DNA of 57,629 nt, taken from the NCBI RefSeq assembly GCF_009857605.1, contig NZ_WWCT01000031.1, positions 1 to 57,629 of the forward strand, in the 5' to 3' direction. The stretch comes from Duganella levis. Lineage in GTDB: Bacteria; Pseudomonadota; Gammaproteobacteria; Burkholderiales; Burkholderiaceae_D. This document shows, one piece after another, positions 34,803 through 44,384 of this stretch. The number at the start of each line of letters is the position of its first letter. Positions within the stretch are counted from its first letter, which is position 1. The translations under genes and the position numbers were made by a program. Below the pieces are notes generated by a model that searched no databases, had not been told where the DNA came from, and saw nothing but the letters and a program-made list of their open reading frames with translations.

Positions 34803-36524
34803 ATGCCAACCAGTGTTCTGCCCCAGCCGCGTCATGAATTGGATAACCTCATGGAGGAGGCTGGCGATGTTGTATTTCGATTGAACCAGCTGGGCCAGCT
34901 GCTGTTTGCCAGCCACCGCGCGACTGCCCGTATCGGCAGCCCGGCGCCGCTGGCGGGCACGGCCCTGGTCAAACTGCTGGCCGACGGCGACCAGCCCCTG
35001 CTGCCGCCGGTGCTGGCCGCCGCGCTGGCGTCGCGCGCCCCGCAGTTACTGGAAGCGCGCATCAAAACCCCCGATCTCGAAATCTGGCACGAGCTGCGCA
35101 TTTCCTGCTACGCCAATGCCGACGGCGCGCCGGAACTGCTGGTGATCGGCCGCGACATGACGGTGCAGCACGCCACCGAAGAACGCCTGCGTCACATGGC
35201 CACGCACGACGCTTTGACAGAACTGCCAAACCGTCTGCTGCTGTCGGACCGCATGCGCATGGTGATCGCTAACTCACGCCGCTCCGGGCAGGGCTTCGCT
35301 GTCGCCTCCATCGGCCTGGACGGCTTCAAGAAAGTCAACGATGGCCTCGGCCATCCGATCGGCGACGCGCTGTTGCGCATGGCTGCCCAACGCCTGCGCA
35401 AGACGCTGCGCGACAGCGATACGCTTGCCCGCGTGGGCGGCGACGAATTCGTCGCCATCCTGCCCGGCACTGCCACCGAAGCGCAGATCAAGCTGGTCAC
35501 CGGCCGCCTGATCGCCACCTTGCAGTCGCCGTTTGAAATCGGGAGCCACACGATTTATGTCGGCGCCTCGGTCGGCGTCTCGGTCTATCCGCAGCACGGC
35601 GAGGATGACATCCGCCTGCTGGCCCTGGCCGACGCCGCCATGTCGCGCGCCAAGGAAACCGGCAAGGCGCGCGCAGTGGTCTATAGCGAGGATCTGGCCG
35701 GTCCGCCGCAGCATGACATTTCGCTGGAAGCGGCCATGTTCCAGGCCGTGCGCGAAGGCGAATTCCTGCTGTACTACCAGCCGATCGTCGACGCCCATAC
35801 GCGCGAGATCCAGGGCTTTGAAACGCTGATGCGCTGGAAGCATCCGACGCTGGGCATGGTGCCGCCGGCACGCTTCATCCCGATCGCCGAGACCAACGGC
35901 CTGATCAATCTGCTGGGCGCGTGGGCGCTGAAGGCGGCTTGCGTACAGCTCAAGCAGTTCGAAGAGGTGGCCAAGCGCAGCCTGTACATCTCTGTTAATA
36001 TCAGTCCCCGACAATTCCGCAACGATAAATTTTTGGATGTGCTGGATGACGCAATTGCTTTCTCCGGCCTACTTGGTGAGCAATTGGTTTTAGAAATCAC
36101 AGAAGGCACGCTGATGATCGACCCGGTGCACGCCGAGTCCATCCTGTCTAAAATGGCCGAACGCAAGGCGCGCATCGCGATTGACGATTTCGGCACCGGC
36201 TATTCCTCCCTGGCTTACCTGAAGCGCTTCCCGATCTCGGTATTAAAAATCGACCGCACCTTCATCCGCGACCTGCCCGGTTCGCAGAAGGACGGCGCCA
36301 TTTGCAATGCCGTGCTGGATCTGGCCAAGCACCTGGATTTGTCGGTGGTGGCGGAAGGTGTGGAAACCGAAGAGCAACTGCACTATCTGGAACAACGCGG
36401 CTGCCAGTACATCCAGGGCTACCTGACCGGCAAGCCGATGGCGGCCAATGTGGCGCTGGCGGCGCTGAAGGAAAGCATTCACGCCAAGGTGGTGCCGGCC
36501 GAACTGCGGCAGGTGCATCCATGA
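34803..36524 (+). CDS. PAS-GGDEF-EAL c-di-GMP protein
   Basis: This 573-aa protein has an N-terminal PAS-like sensor (about 10-120, DVVFRLNQLGQLLFASH), a GGDEF domain with an intact VGGDEF site (about residue 213), and an EAL domain (about 320-560). The EAL signature is FETLMRW rather than EALLRW, but DDFGTGYSSL, KIDRTF and AEGVE are intact. Both synthesis and hydrolysis of c-di-GMP are possible. No membrane segments are seen, so it is cytoplasmic. The last codons overlap the HDOD gene start (ATGA), so the two are co-translated. Confidence 0.92.
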   Translation: MPTSVLPQPRHELDNLMEEAGDVVFRLNQLGQLLFASHRATARIGSPAPLAGTALVKLLADGDQPLLPPVLAAALASRAPQLLEARIKTPDLEIWHELRISCYANADGAPELLVIGRDMTVQHATEERLRHMATHDALTELPNRLLLSDRMRMVIANSRRSGQGFAVASIGLDGFKKVNDGLGHPIGDALLRMAAQRLRKTLRDSDTLARVGGDEFVAILPGTATEAQIKLVTGRLIATLQSPFEIGSHTIYVGASVGVSVYPQHGEDDIRLLALADAAMSRAKETGKARAVVYSEDLAGPPQHDISLEAAMFQAVREGEFLLYYQPIVDAHTREIQGFETLMRWKHPTLGMVPPARFIPIAETNGLINLLGAWALKAACVQLKQFEEVAKRSLYISVNISPRQFRNDKFLDVLDDAIAFSGLLGEQLVLEITEGTLMIDPVHAESILSKMAERKARIAIDDFGTGYSSLAYLKRFPISVLKIDRTFIRDLPGSQKDGAICNAVLDLAKHLDLSVVAEGVETEEQLHYLEQRGCQYIQGYLTGKPMAANVALAALKESIHAKVVPAELRQVHP

Positions 36525-38017
36525 TCAACAGCTACAAGGCCAGCACGGCCCTGGGCAACAAGACGCTGAGCGAGCTGGGTGATTGCACGCGCCGGCGCGG
36601 CGACATGCCGGGCTTCGCCAAGGCCATCACCGCCATTCTCGGCGCCATGCGCGGCGAGGACGAGCAGGAATTCAACATGACGCGCACCGTGCTGTCCGAT
36701 CCGGTGCTGACGCAGAAGGTGCTGCGGCTGGCCAACAGCGGCATGTACTCGGCCTTCGGCCAGCATGTGAACACGGTATCGAAAGCGGTACTGGTGCTGG
36801 GCACCGAAGCGATCGGCCATCTGGCGCTGGGCCTGAAGCTGATTGAAGAACTGGCGACGACGTCGACCGACACCACGGTCGCCCACATCGAAATGGAAAA
36901 GGCCGTGCTGGCCGGGCTGGTGGCGCAGCAGATCGCCTACACCGCCGAAAGCCGTCACGGCGAAGAGGCCGTGGTGTGCTCGATGCTGCACACGCTGGGC
37001 CGCATGATGCTGACCTACTACATGCCGGAGCGCTGGAACGAGCTGCAACGCCTGGCCGACCAAGACGGACGCACGGTGGAAGAAGCGGCGCCCGAACTGC
37101 TGGGTGTCAGCCTGGAAGAAGTAGGCCATGCGGCGGCGGTGCACTGGGGTTTGCCGAAGTCGCTGCTGAACGGCATGCGCACGCTGGCGCCGGTCGAAGC
37201 GGGAGAGGAACTTTCGCCTGCGGACTGGATCGCCGCCCTGTCCACCATGGCCGCGCGCTGCGCGGAATCGCTGTGGCACGACGACGCCGACGGCGCCGAA
37301 AAGGTCAAGCAGCTGACCGAAAGCTATGCCGGCATGCTGGGCGTGGAAGCGCCGAATCTGATTCACGCCATCGAGCAGGCCAAGGTCATCGCCGCAAATG
37401 ATTTGACCATCGCGCCGCTGTCGCGTCCCGCCGAACGCCGCGCCAAGGCGCTGGCCAAGACGCGTCAGCGCGCGGCCGGCAACAAGATCCTGCTCAGCGG
37501 CCTGTCCGACATGCGCGATGTGCTGGATAGCGCCAGTCCCGGCCAGATGGTGCAGATCGCACTGGAGACGGTGTACAAAGGCCTGGACTTCTCGCGCGCG
37601 GTGGCGTTTGTGCGCAACCGCAAGGAGAACAAATACGCGGCCAAAATCAGCTTCGGCGAAGGCACCCGCGAGTTGTTGTCGGCGATGACGTTCGACGACG
37701 CCTACGAGCCGAACGTGTTTCATGCGGCGTTGAACAGCGACCGCGTGATCTTCATCGAAAACGCCCACGACGCCAAGTTCTCGGCCAAGCTGCCGCTGTG
37801 GTGGCGCAGTTCGCTGGCCGAAGCGCGCAGCTTTGTCATCCTGCCGTTGTCAGCCAATGGTCAGCCGGCTGGTTTCCTGTATGGCGACTGGGATGAATCC
37901 TTCCCGCCGATCCAGCTGAGCCAGACCGAGTTTTCGCTGCTGAACGACATGCGGGCGATGGTTGTGCGCGCTGTCGAGCGACGCCATGGCGTAGTATCGG
38001 AAGCCGTCGCGCGCTAA
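36521..38017 (+). CDS. HDOD-domain protein with C-terminal GAF-like region
   Basis: This 498-aa protein has an HDOD domain (about 20-220; PGFAKAITAIL, VLSDPVLTQKVLRLANSG, SMLHTLGRMML), then a linker, and a GAF-like sensor (about 340-490, ending ARSFVILPLSANGQPAGFLY). HDOD proteins lack HD catalytic residues and act in signalling and motility networks, often with c-di-GMP proteins. Its start overlaps the stop of the PAS-GGDEF-EAL gene by four bases, which supports a shared pathway. Confidence 0.88.
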   Translation: MINSYKASTALGNKTLSELGDCTRRRGDMPGFAKAITAILGAMRGEDEQEFNMTRTVLSDPVLTQKVLRLANSGMYSAFGQHVNTVSKAVLVLGTEAIGHLALGLKLIEELATTSTDTTVAHIEMEKAVLAGLVAQQIAYTAESRHGEEAVVCSMLHTLGRMMLTYYMPERWNELQRLADQDGRTVEEAAPELLGVSLEEVGHAAAVHWGLPKSLLNGMRTLAPVEAGEELSPADWIAALSTMAARCAESLWHDDADGAEKVKQLTESYAGMLGVEAPNLIHAIEQAKVIAANDLTIAPLSRPAERRAKALAKTRQRAAGNKILLSGLSDMRDVLDSASPGQMVQIALETVYKGLDFSRAVAFVRNRKENKYAAKISFGEGTRELLSAMTFDDAYEPNVFHAALNSDRVIFIENAHDAKFSAKLPLWWRSSLAEARSFVILPLSANGQPAGFLYGDWDESFPPIQLSQTEFSLLNDMRAMVVRAVERRHGVVSEAVAR

Positions 38018-38030
38018 GGCTGACGAGCCT

Positions 38031-38194
38031 CTACGCGAACACCTGCTTCAGCGATTGCGCTTCCGCCAGCGCATCGCTCCAGACGCCGATTTGCTCCATG
38101 CTGGCCCTCGACAGCTTCTTCCGCGTCGTTTGGTGAGTTGCCACTTGGCGGCATACAGTTCATCGGGATCGCGGTGCCGGACGGCATTGGACAT
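38031..38194 (-). pseudogene. Possible frameshifted small gene
   Basis: From the ATG at 38194, MSNAVRHRDPDELYAAKWQL is open. After a shift near 38131 the next frame gives RKKLSRASMEQIGVWSDALA and a short tail to a stop at 38031. Both parts look protein-like and join in order, so this may be a 52-residue protein with one frameshift. No family is recognised. Confidence 0.3.
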
Positions 38195-38237
38195 TCATCC
38201 AGTCTACGTCCGCGCCTTGCCCGGCTGTATTGATGCG

Positions 38238-39410
38238 CTACAAAGCCACGCCTGTTTGATAGCCGTCGTTGCGCTGCCAGCGGAATGAGAGCGTCGCTGC
38301 CACAGCGGACAAGCACACCAGCACCGCCGCCACAAAATACACGCTCTCCGCGCCGGCGCGCTCCCACCACTGCGCCAGGAACAGGCCGCCCAGCGAGCCG
38401 CCGATGCCGTATGAGATGCTCATGTACAGCGCCTGCCCGCGCGCCTGCAACGGCCCGGAGAACCAGCGCTGCAAGGACATCACCGACGACGAATGATGCA
38501 GCGCAAACGTGGCCGCATGCATCAGCTGCGCCACGACCAGCAGCCAGACATCATGCGAGCCCAGTCCGATCATCAGGAAGCGCACCACACCAACGCCCAG
38601 CGCTAGATACATCATGCGCATCGCGCCCCAGCGTTTGAACAGCGGCGCCTGGAAATAGAACAGCATCACCTCAGCCAACACGCCCAGCGACCACATGGCG
38701 CCAATCACGGTCTTGCTATAGCCGCTGCGCTCCAGGTACAGCGAATAGAAGGTGTAGAGCGACGTATGCGCCGACACCATCAGCGCGGTGGAAGCGAAGA
38801 AGGCAATCACCTCGCGCCGGCGCAGCAGCGACAACAATGGCGGCGGCGCCACCGCATGCGTGCGGCGCGGCACGTCGCGCAGCCGGAACGCCGCCGCAAT
38901 AGTCGCCACCAGCAGCGCCGCAGCCACCCAAGGCAGCGTGACGATGCCGTAATGCTCCAGCGCCACCGACGCCAGCGTCACCGACACGATAAAACCGATC
39001 GAGCCCCACATGCGGATGCGGCCATAGTAAGTCAGGTCGCCCTTCATCTCCGACAGCATCAATGCTTCGCAGATCGGCGCCTGGCCGCTGGTGAACAGAT
39101 TGAGGATGACCATGGCCAGCATGAAGTGGCCAAAGCTGCTGCCGAAGAAAAATCCCGAGAAGCCCATCAGCGCGGCAAAGCCGGCCATGCGCAGCACCAG
39201 CACGCGGCGGTCGTAATGATCGGCGACGTAGCCCCACACATTGGGGCCGACGATGCGCAGCACCTGGATCATCGACATCAACACGCCGATCTGCGCGACC
39301 GTCATGCCCTTATCGGCAAAGTACAGCGTCGCGTAGGTCGACCAGGTGCCCGCGTGGGCGTAATAACAGAAGAGGAATAAAGCGAAGCTGAGCGCTTGTG
39401 CAGGAACCAA
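38238..39410 (-). CDS. MFS transporter, HcaT/YcaD-like
   Basis: This 390-aa protein has twelve predicted membrane segments and the MFS_1-like layout of 3-phenylpropionate/nucleoside-type transporters (ALFLFCYYAHAGTWSTYATLYF at the start, GYVADHYDRRVLVLR as the loop 2-3 motif). The substrate cannot be told. The start is TTG at 39410, immediately after the aroC stop on the same strand, with no other start before residue 36. Co-transcription with chorismate synthase is likely, though the link may be only positional. Confidence 0.85.
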   Translation of the reverse strand: MVPAQALSFALFLFCYYAHAGTWSTYATLYFADKGMTVAQIGVLMSMIQVLRIVGPNVWGYVADHYDRRVLVLRMAGFAALMGFSGFFFGSSFGHFMLAMVILNLFTSGQAPICEALMLSEMKGDLTYYGRIRMWGSIGFIVSVTLASVALEHYGIVTLPWVAAALLVATIAAAFRLRDVPRRTHAVAPPPLLSLLRRREVIAFFASTALMVSAHTSLYTFYSLYLERSGYSKTVIGAMWSLGVLAEVMLFYFQAPLFKRWGAMRMMYLALGVGVVRFLMIGLGSHDVWLLVVAQLMHAATFALHHSSSVMSLQRWFSGPLQARGQALYMSISYGIGGSLGGLFLAQWWERAGAESVYFVAAVLVCLSAVAATLSFRWQRNDGYQTGVAL

Positions 39411-40508
39411 TTACAGCGCGATGTTGGGCGTCGACACTTTCACATCGCCGCACTGCGCGCGGTGCATCAGCGCATGATCGATCAGCACCAGTGCCAGCAT
39501 GGCTTCCGCAATCGGCGTGGCGCGGATGCCGACGCACGGATCGTGACGACCGAAGGTCTCCACCATCACCGGATTGCCGGCCTTGTCGATCGACGGCCGC
39601 GGCGTGCGGATCGACGAGGTCGGCTTGATGGCGATCGACACCGTGATGTCCTGGCCAGTCGACAGCCCACCCAGCACACCGCCGGCGTTATTGCCGACGA
39701 AGCCCTGCGGCGTCAGCGGATCACCGTGCTCGGTGCCCTTCTGCTCGACCGACTTGAAGCCGGCGCCAATCTCCACGCCCTTGACGGCGTTAATGCCCAT
39801 CATGGCGTAAGCGATGTCGGCATCCAGCTTGTCGTAAATCGGCTGGCCCAGGCCGACCGGAATATTCTGCGCCACCACGTCGATGCGCGCGCCGATCGAG
39901 TCACCAGCCTTGCGCAGCTCATCCATATAGGCTTCCATGCGCTCGATGACAGCGGCGTCGCCGGTAGCGGCAAAGAACGGATTGTCCGGCACGTGCGACC
40001 AGTCCTGGAACGGCACCGCGATCTCGCCCAGCTGGCTCATGCAGCCCTTGAACACCGTGCCGTACTGCTGGTGCAACCACTTCTTGGCAATCGCCGCCGC
40101 GCCCACCACCGGCGCCGTCAGACGCGCCGACGAGCGGCCGCCGCCACGCGGATCGCGCACGCCGTATTTGTGCCAGTAGGTGTAATCGGCATGGCCGGGA
40201 CGGAAAGTGTCGGCGATATTGCCGTAATCCTTGCTGCGCTGGTCCTCGTTGCGGATCAGCAGCGCGATCGGCGTGCCGGTGGTCACGCCCTCGTATACCC
40301 CCGACAGAATCTCCACCGTATCCGACTCCTGGCGCTGGGTAACGTGGCGCGACGTGCCCGGTTTGCGACGGTCCAGCTCCGGCTGAATGTCGGCTTCGGA
40401 CAACGGCAAACCTGGTGGGCAACCATCGATCACACAACCAATCGCGGGACCGTGCGACTCACCAAAAGTAGTTACAGAGAACAATTTGCCAAAAGTATTA
40501 CCGGACAT
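39411..40508 (-). CDS. aroC: Chorismate synthase
   Basis: This 365-aa protein has the family signatures TFGESHGPAIGCVIDGCPPG, YGNIADTFRPGHADYTYWHK and GVRDPRGGGRSSARLTA, and GGISTG-like GGLSTGQDI near the C-terminus. It catalyses the last shikimate-pathway step (EPSP to chorismate) using reduced FMN. Length is normal (about 360). Confidence 0.97.
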   Translation of the reverse strand: MSGNTFGKLFSVTTFGESHGPAIGCVIDGCPPGLPLSEADIQPELDRRKPGTSRHVTQRQESDTVEILSGVYEGVTTGTPIALLIRNEDQRSKDYGNIADTFRPGHADYTYWHKYGVRDPRGGGRSSARLTAPVVGAAAIAKKWLHQQYGTVFKGCMSQLGEIAVPFQDWSHVPDNPFFAATGDAAVIERMEAYMDELRKAGDSIGARIDVVAQNIPVGLGQPIYDKLDADIAYAMMGINAVKGVEIGAGFKSVEQKGTEHGDPLTPQGFVGNNAGGVLGGLSTGQDITVSIAIKPTSSIRTPRPSIDKAGNPVMVETFGRHDPCVGIRATPIAEAMLALVLIDHALMHRAQCGDVKVSTPNIAL

Positions 40509-40771
40509 AGGAAAAGAATCTTCGGAAAATGGGGAAAGTTCCTCATTTTACCAGCCCACGCACCGTGGCGGGCAGCCCACACAATAATTTCCACAAAGCA
40601 AGTTTCGCTTGGTAAAATATCATTCTTTTGATACAAGTATGCTGCAAGTTGAACACGGCTTGCACGTCGGCGCCCGGGCGGTTACTGAAAGCGCTGGAAA
40701 ACCGCATTCATTTTGACAATTCGCTATATACTTGAACGCAAGAACACCGAGTAATCCTGGAGAAGCTACAC

Positions 40772-43033
40772 ATGCCCCCACCGGTCACACCCCTTGAGCA
40801 GTCCAAGGATGATCAAGACGATTTGGTATTCTTAGAAGAGCATCCGGCAGCGCCCGCAGCCCCTGGCGGCCGCAACGTGTGGCGTGTCATGATCATCGAC
40901 GACGATGAAGACGTGCACTCGACGACGACCTTTGCGCTCGGTAATCTCGACATGCAGCATCGGCCGTTGGAATTTGTCCACGCCTACTCGGCCGGGCAAG
41001 CGCGCGAAATGCTCAAGCATGAGGCGGAGATCGCCGTCATCCTGCTCGACGTGGTCATGGAGCAAGACGACGCCGGCCTGCACCTGGTGCGCTACATCCG
41101 CGAAACGCTGAAACTGCACGATGTGCGCATCATCCTGCGCACCGGCCAACCCGGCTACGCGCCGGAAATCGACGCAATCCGCGACTTCGACATCAATGAT
41201 TACAAGACCAAGTCCGAGCTGACCCGCATCAAGTTGTTCACCACGGTCACGGCGGCGATCCGCTCCTACGAGCAGATCCGCAAGATCAACGACAGCCGCC
41301 GCGGCCTGAACCAGATCGTCCACGCCAGCACGCAGCTGATGGCGCTGCACGGCGTGCAGAACTTTGCGGCCGGCGTGCTGGCGCAAATCGGCGACCTGCT
41401 GGGCTGCGAAGCCAACGGCGTGCTGTGCGTGCAGGAATGCCCGGACGACAGCTGCCACGAGCTGATGGTGATGGCCAGTGCCGGCACCTTCCGCCACCTG
41501 AGCAATATCACGCTGACCGTACGCGAAGACCAGCGCATTCATGAAGCACTGGAACTGGCGCTGGCGCAACGGCGCAACATCTACGGCCCGGATTACATCA
41601 CGCTCTACTTCGCCGGCAAGGCCAGCCGCGACTTCGTCGGCTTCCTTGAAGTCAAACGGGCGCCGACAGAAATCGACGAGCGCCTGCTGGAAGTGTTCTG
41701 CAGCAACGTTGCAGTCGGTCTCGACAATGTGGAGCTGGTTACCCATCTGCATAACGCGGCGTTTTACGACCAGCTGTCCAAGCTGCCCAACCGTACCCGG
41801 CTGGTGGAAATCCTCGACGCCACGCTGGCCGGTCCGGCGCGCGACGAAGCCACCTTGTCGCTGGTCGACCTCGACCACTTTGCCGAAACCAACGACGCCC
41901 TCGGCCACCAGTTCGGTGACCTGCTGCTGGTCGCCGTAGCCGGCCGCCTGCAAACCGAGCTGGGCGAACGGGTGACCGTGGCCCGCATCGGCGGCGATAT
42001 CTTCTGTGTGCTGGGCGATTCGGCCCAGGTCAATCCGGGCAATATTCTGGCGCTGTTCCAGCGTGCTTTCAGCATCGACGGCCAGGACGTGCAGCTGTCC
42101 GCAACGCTGGGCCTGGTGCGCCTGAACGAACACGAAGGCAGCGGCGCCGATGCGCTGAAAGACGCCGACATCGCCCTCAAGCGTGCCAAGTCGCAACAGC
42201 GCGCCGGCCACTTCTATTTCTCGCGCTCGATGGGTGTGGAAATCCGCGAACGGGTGCGCATGATGCACGCGCTGCGCACGGCATTCGGCCAGAACCAGTT
42301 GTTTGTAGTGTATCAACCGCAGATTGACCTGGTCACGCGCCGCCCGGTAGGCGCCGAGGCGCTGCTGCGCTGGCAAACGCCGGACGGCAAGTTCATCTCG
42401 CCCGACCGCTTCATCCCAATTGCCGAGTATTCCGGCCTGATTATCGACCTCGGCGAGTGGGTGATGCGTACTGCCTGCCGCGAATTGGTCGACCTGCGCA
42501 AGGCCGGCCACCACGACTTCATGATGTCGATTAACGTCTCGCAGGTGCAGTTCCGCCATCCGCTCTTCCTCGACATGCTGAAGCGCGCGCTGGAAGACAC
42601 CGGCGCGCCACCGCAAAACATCGAGCTGGAAATCACCGAATCAATGGCCATGGAAGAGCCGGACCTGCTGATCAAGATGCTGGGCCAGATCAAGCAAACC
42701 GGCGTCAGCATTGCCATCGACGACTTCGGCACCGGCTTCTCGTCGCTGTCCTACCTCCAGCGCCTGCAAATCGACCGCCTGAAGATCGACCGTGCCTTCG
42801 TCACCGAGATCACCGGTTCGGCGCGCGGCAGCAGCATTGCGGAAATGGTGATCCAGCTGGGCCGCAATCTGGGCCTGGCGGTGATCGCAGAGGGTGTGGA
42901 AGACGAACGCCAGGCGCAGATCCTGCAAGCGCTGGGTTGCCCATTGGCGCAGGGATTCCTGTTCGCCCGGCCGATGACAGCCGCCGCACTGGACGGCTGG
43001 CTCAGCAACGACGCCCTGGAGGGCGCCGCCTGA
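40772..43033 (+). CDS. Receiver-DUF3369-GGDEF(degenerate)-EAL response regulator
   Basis: This 753-aa protein has a receiver domain (MIIDDDEDVH, phospho-Asp in ILLDVVME near residue 91, and DYKTK), a DUF3369 domain (about 190-340), a GGDEF domain whose site reads IGGDIF (about 406), and an EAL domain with EALLRW, LEITES, DDFGTGFSS and AEGVE intact. It is probably a phosphorylation-controlled c-di-GMP phosphodiesterase whose GGDEF part is a non-catalytic, maybe GTP-binding, module. GGAGAA precedes the ATG. No sensor kinase adjoins it. Confidence 0.93.
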   Translation: MPPPVTPLEQSKDDQDDLVFLEEHPAAPAAPGGRNVWRVMIIDDDEDVHSTTTFALGNLDMQHRPLEFVHAYSAGQAREMLKHEAEIAVILLDVVMEQDDAGLHLVRYIRETLKLHDVRIILRTGQPGYAPEIDAIRDFDINDYKTKSELTRIKLFTTVTAAIRSYEQIRKINDSRRGLNQIVHASTQLMALHGVQNFAAGVLAQIGDLLGCEANGVLCVQECPDDSCHELMVMASAGTFRHLSNITLTVREDQRIHEALELALAQRRNIYGPDYITLYFAGKASRDFVGFLEVKRAPTEIDERLLEVFCSNVAVGLDNVELVTHLHNAAFYDQLSKLPNRTRLVEILDATLAGPARDEATLSLVDLDHFAETNDALGHQFGDLLLVAVAGRLQTELGERVTVARIGGDIFCVLGDSAQVNPGNILALFQRAFSIDGQDVQLSATLGLVRLNEHEGSGADALKDADIALKRAKSQQRAGHFYFSRSMGVEIRERVRMMHALRTAFGQNQLFVVYQPQIDLVTRRPVGAEALLRWQTPDGKFISPDRFIPIAEYSGLIIDLGEWVMRTACRELVDLRKAGHHDFMMSINVSQVQFRHPLFLDMLKRALEDTGAPPQNIELEITESMAMEEPDLLIKMLGQIKQTGVSIAIDDFGTGFSSLSYLQRLQIDRLKIDRAFVTEITGSARGSSIAEMVIQLGRNLGLAVIAEGVEDERQAQILQALGCPLAQGFLFARPMTAAALDGWLSNDALEGAA

Positions 43034-43041
43034 TACGGCAA

Positions 43042-43497
43042 TTAATCCGCGGCTTGTTCGGCTTCGGCCGGCCAGTCGCGGATATAGGCTTTGAGCATGC
43101 GATTTTCAAAACTTTGCGCTTCCAGCACCGCGCGCGCGACGTCGTAGAACGAAATCACGCCCAGGATGGTCTTGGCGTTCATCACCGGCAGGTAGCGCGC
43201 GTGCTTTTCCAGCATGATGCGGCGCACCTCGTTGACTTCCGTGTCCGGCGTGACGGTGATCGGATGGTCGTCCATGTGCTTGCGGACCGTGCCGCCGCCC
43301 ACAGTTCCCTGATTGTCATGCAGCGCCCGCAGCACTTCGCGGAAGGTGAGCATGCCCACCAGATCGCCAAATTCCATCACCACCAGCGAGCCGATGTCTT
43401 TCTCGGCCATGGTGTTGGCGGCGTCCACCAGCGGTTGATCGGGGGAGATGGTGTAAAGGATGGAACCTTTAACTTGCAGAATTTCGGAGACTTTCAT
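43042..43497 (-). CDS. CBS-domain pair protein
   Basis: This 151-aa protein consists of two CBS motifs (VSEILQVKG, LVDAANTMAEKDIGSLVVME; VRKHMDDHPITV, RRIMLEKHARYLPVM), which together form one Bateman module that binds adenine nucleotides. Stand-alone CBS proteins act as energy or redox sensors for partners. It is convergent with the response-regulator gene (8-base gap). Confidence 0.92.
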   Translation of the reverse strand: MKVSEILQVKGSILYTISPDQPLVDAANTMAEKDIGSLVVMEFGDLVGMLTFREVLRALHDNQGTVGGGTVRKHMDDHPITVTPDTEVNEVRRIMLEKHARYLPVMNAKTILGVISFYDVARAVLEAQSFENRMLKAYIRDWPAEAEQAAD

Positions 43498-43664
43498 GTT
43501 GGGCCGTCCTGTTCGCTGATATGCGCTCTGTGAATGGGAGTTCTAGTTGTTCTAAGCCTTGTTGCGAATGTAGCGTATGCCCGCCAAAAAAGCCAGTGCT
43601 TCGGATAAGCAAAACATAACATTATGATCTTACTGTAGGATAGCCGCAAAAAACGGAGACCGAC

Positions 43665-44384
43665 ATGCTGCATATGCCTACAGTGGTTTTCATCCACGGC
43701 GCACTGAACGACCATACCGTGTGGACGGCGCAAAGCCGCTACCTTGCGGATCTGGGCTATCCCATCCTCGCGATTGACCTGCCCGGCCACGGCCCGGATG
43801 CTGGTCCGGCGCTGGCCAGCGTGACCGCCATGGCCGACTGGCTGCTCGCCACGCTGGACGCGGCCGGCGTGCAGCACGCGGCGCTAGTGGGCCACAGCAT
43901 GGGTTCCCTCATCGCGCTGGAAGTAGCCAGCAAGGCGCCGCAGCGCGTCACGCATCTGGCCCTGCTGGGCGCCGCCTTCCCGATGAAAGTGGCGGAAGCG
44001 CTGCTGGACACCGCGCGCAACGACGAAACCCGCGCCATCGACATGGTGACCAAATGGTCGCACGCGCAGGGTTATGCGGACACCGACACCTTGCGCCAGC
44101 TGATGCTACGCCTCGCGGCCGCCAATCCCGCGCAACTGCTGTACACCGACCTCGCCGCCTGCAACGCCTACGACAACGGCGAAACCGCAGCGCGCGCGGT
44201 GCGCTGCCCTACCCTGTTCATCTTCGGCGCGGGCGACGTCATGACGCCACCCAAGGCCGCGCGCCGGCTGATCGAAGCCATCCCGCACGCCCAAACCGTG
44301 ACACTGGAAGCCGGCCACGCGATGATGGCAGAACAGCCGCGCGCCGTGAACAGCGCGCTGGCCGGCTTTATCGGCAGTCGATAG
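43665..44384 (+). CDS. Alpha/beta hydrolase
   Basis: This 239-aa protein has VVFIHGALNDHTVW (oxyanion loop), GHSMGSLIAL (nucleophile Ser), TLFIFGAGDVMTPP (Asp) and EAGHAMMAEQP (His): a complete triad. The substrate is unknown. CGGAG precedes the ATG. Its 3' end overlaps the convergent YihY gene by 17 bases. Confidence 0.9.
   Translation: MLHMPTVVFIHGALNDHTVWTAQSRYLADLGYPILAIDLPGHGPDAGPALASVTAMADWLLATLDAAGVQHAALVGHSMGSLIALEVASKAPQRVTHLALLGAAFPMKVAEALLDTARNDETRAIDMVTKWSHAQGYADTDTLRQLMLRLAAANPAQLLYTDLAACNAYDNGETAARAVRCPTLFIFGAGDVMTPPKAARRLIEAIPHAQTVTLEAGHAMMAEQPRAVNSALAGFIGSR

Noticed and set aside
36479..37768. A 429-codon frame opposite the HDOD gene.
   Set aside because: It is antisense to an obvious HDOD protein, with Gln/His/Arg-rich shadow composition.
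40710..40735. TTGACA followed by TATACT before the response regulator.
   Set aside because: The spacing is only 8 bases, too short for a sigma-70 promoter.
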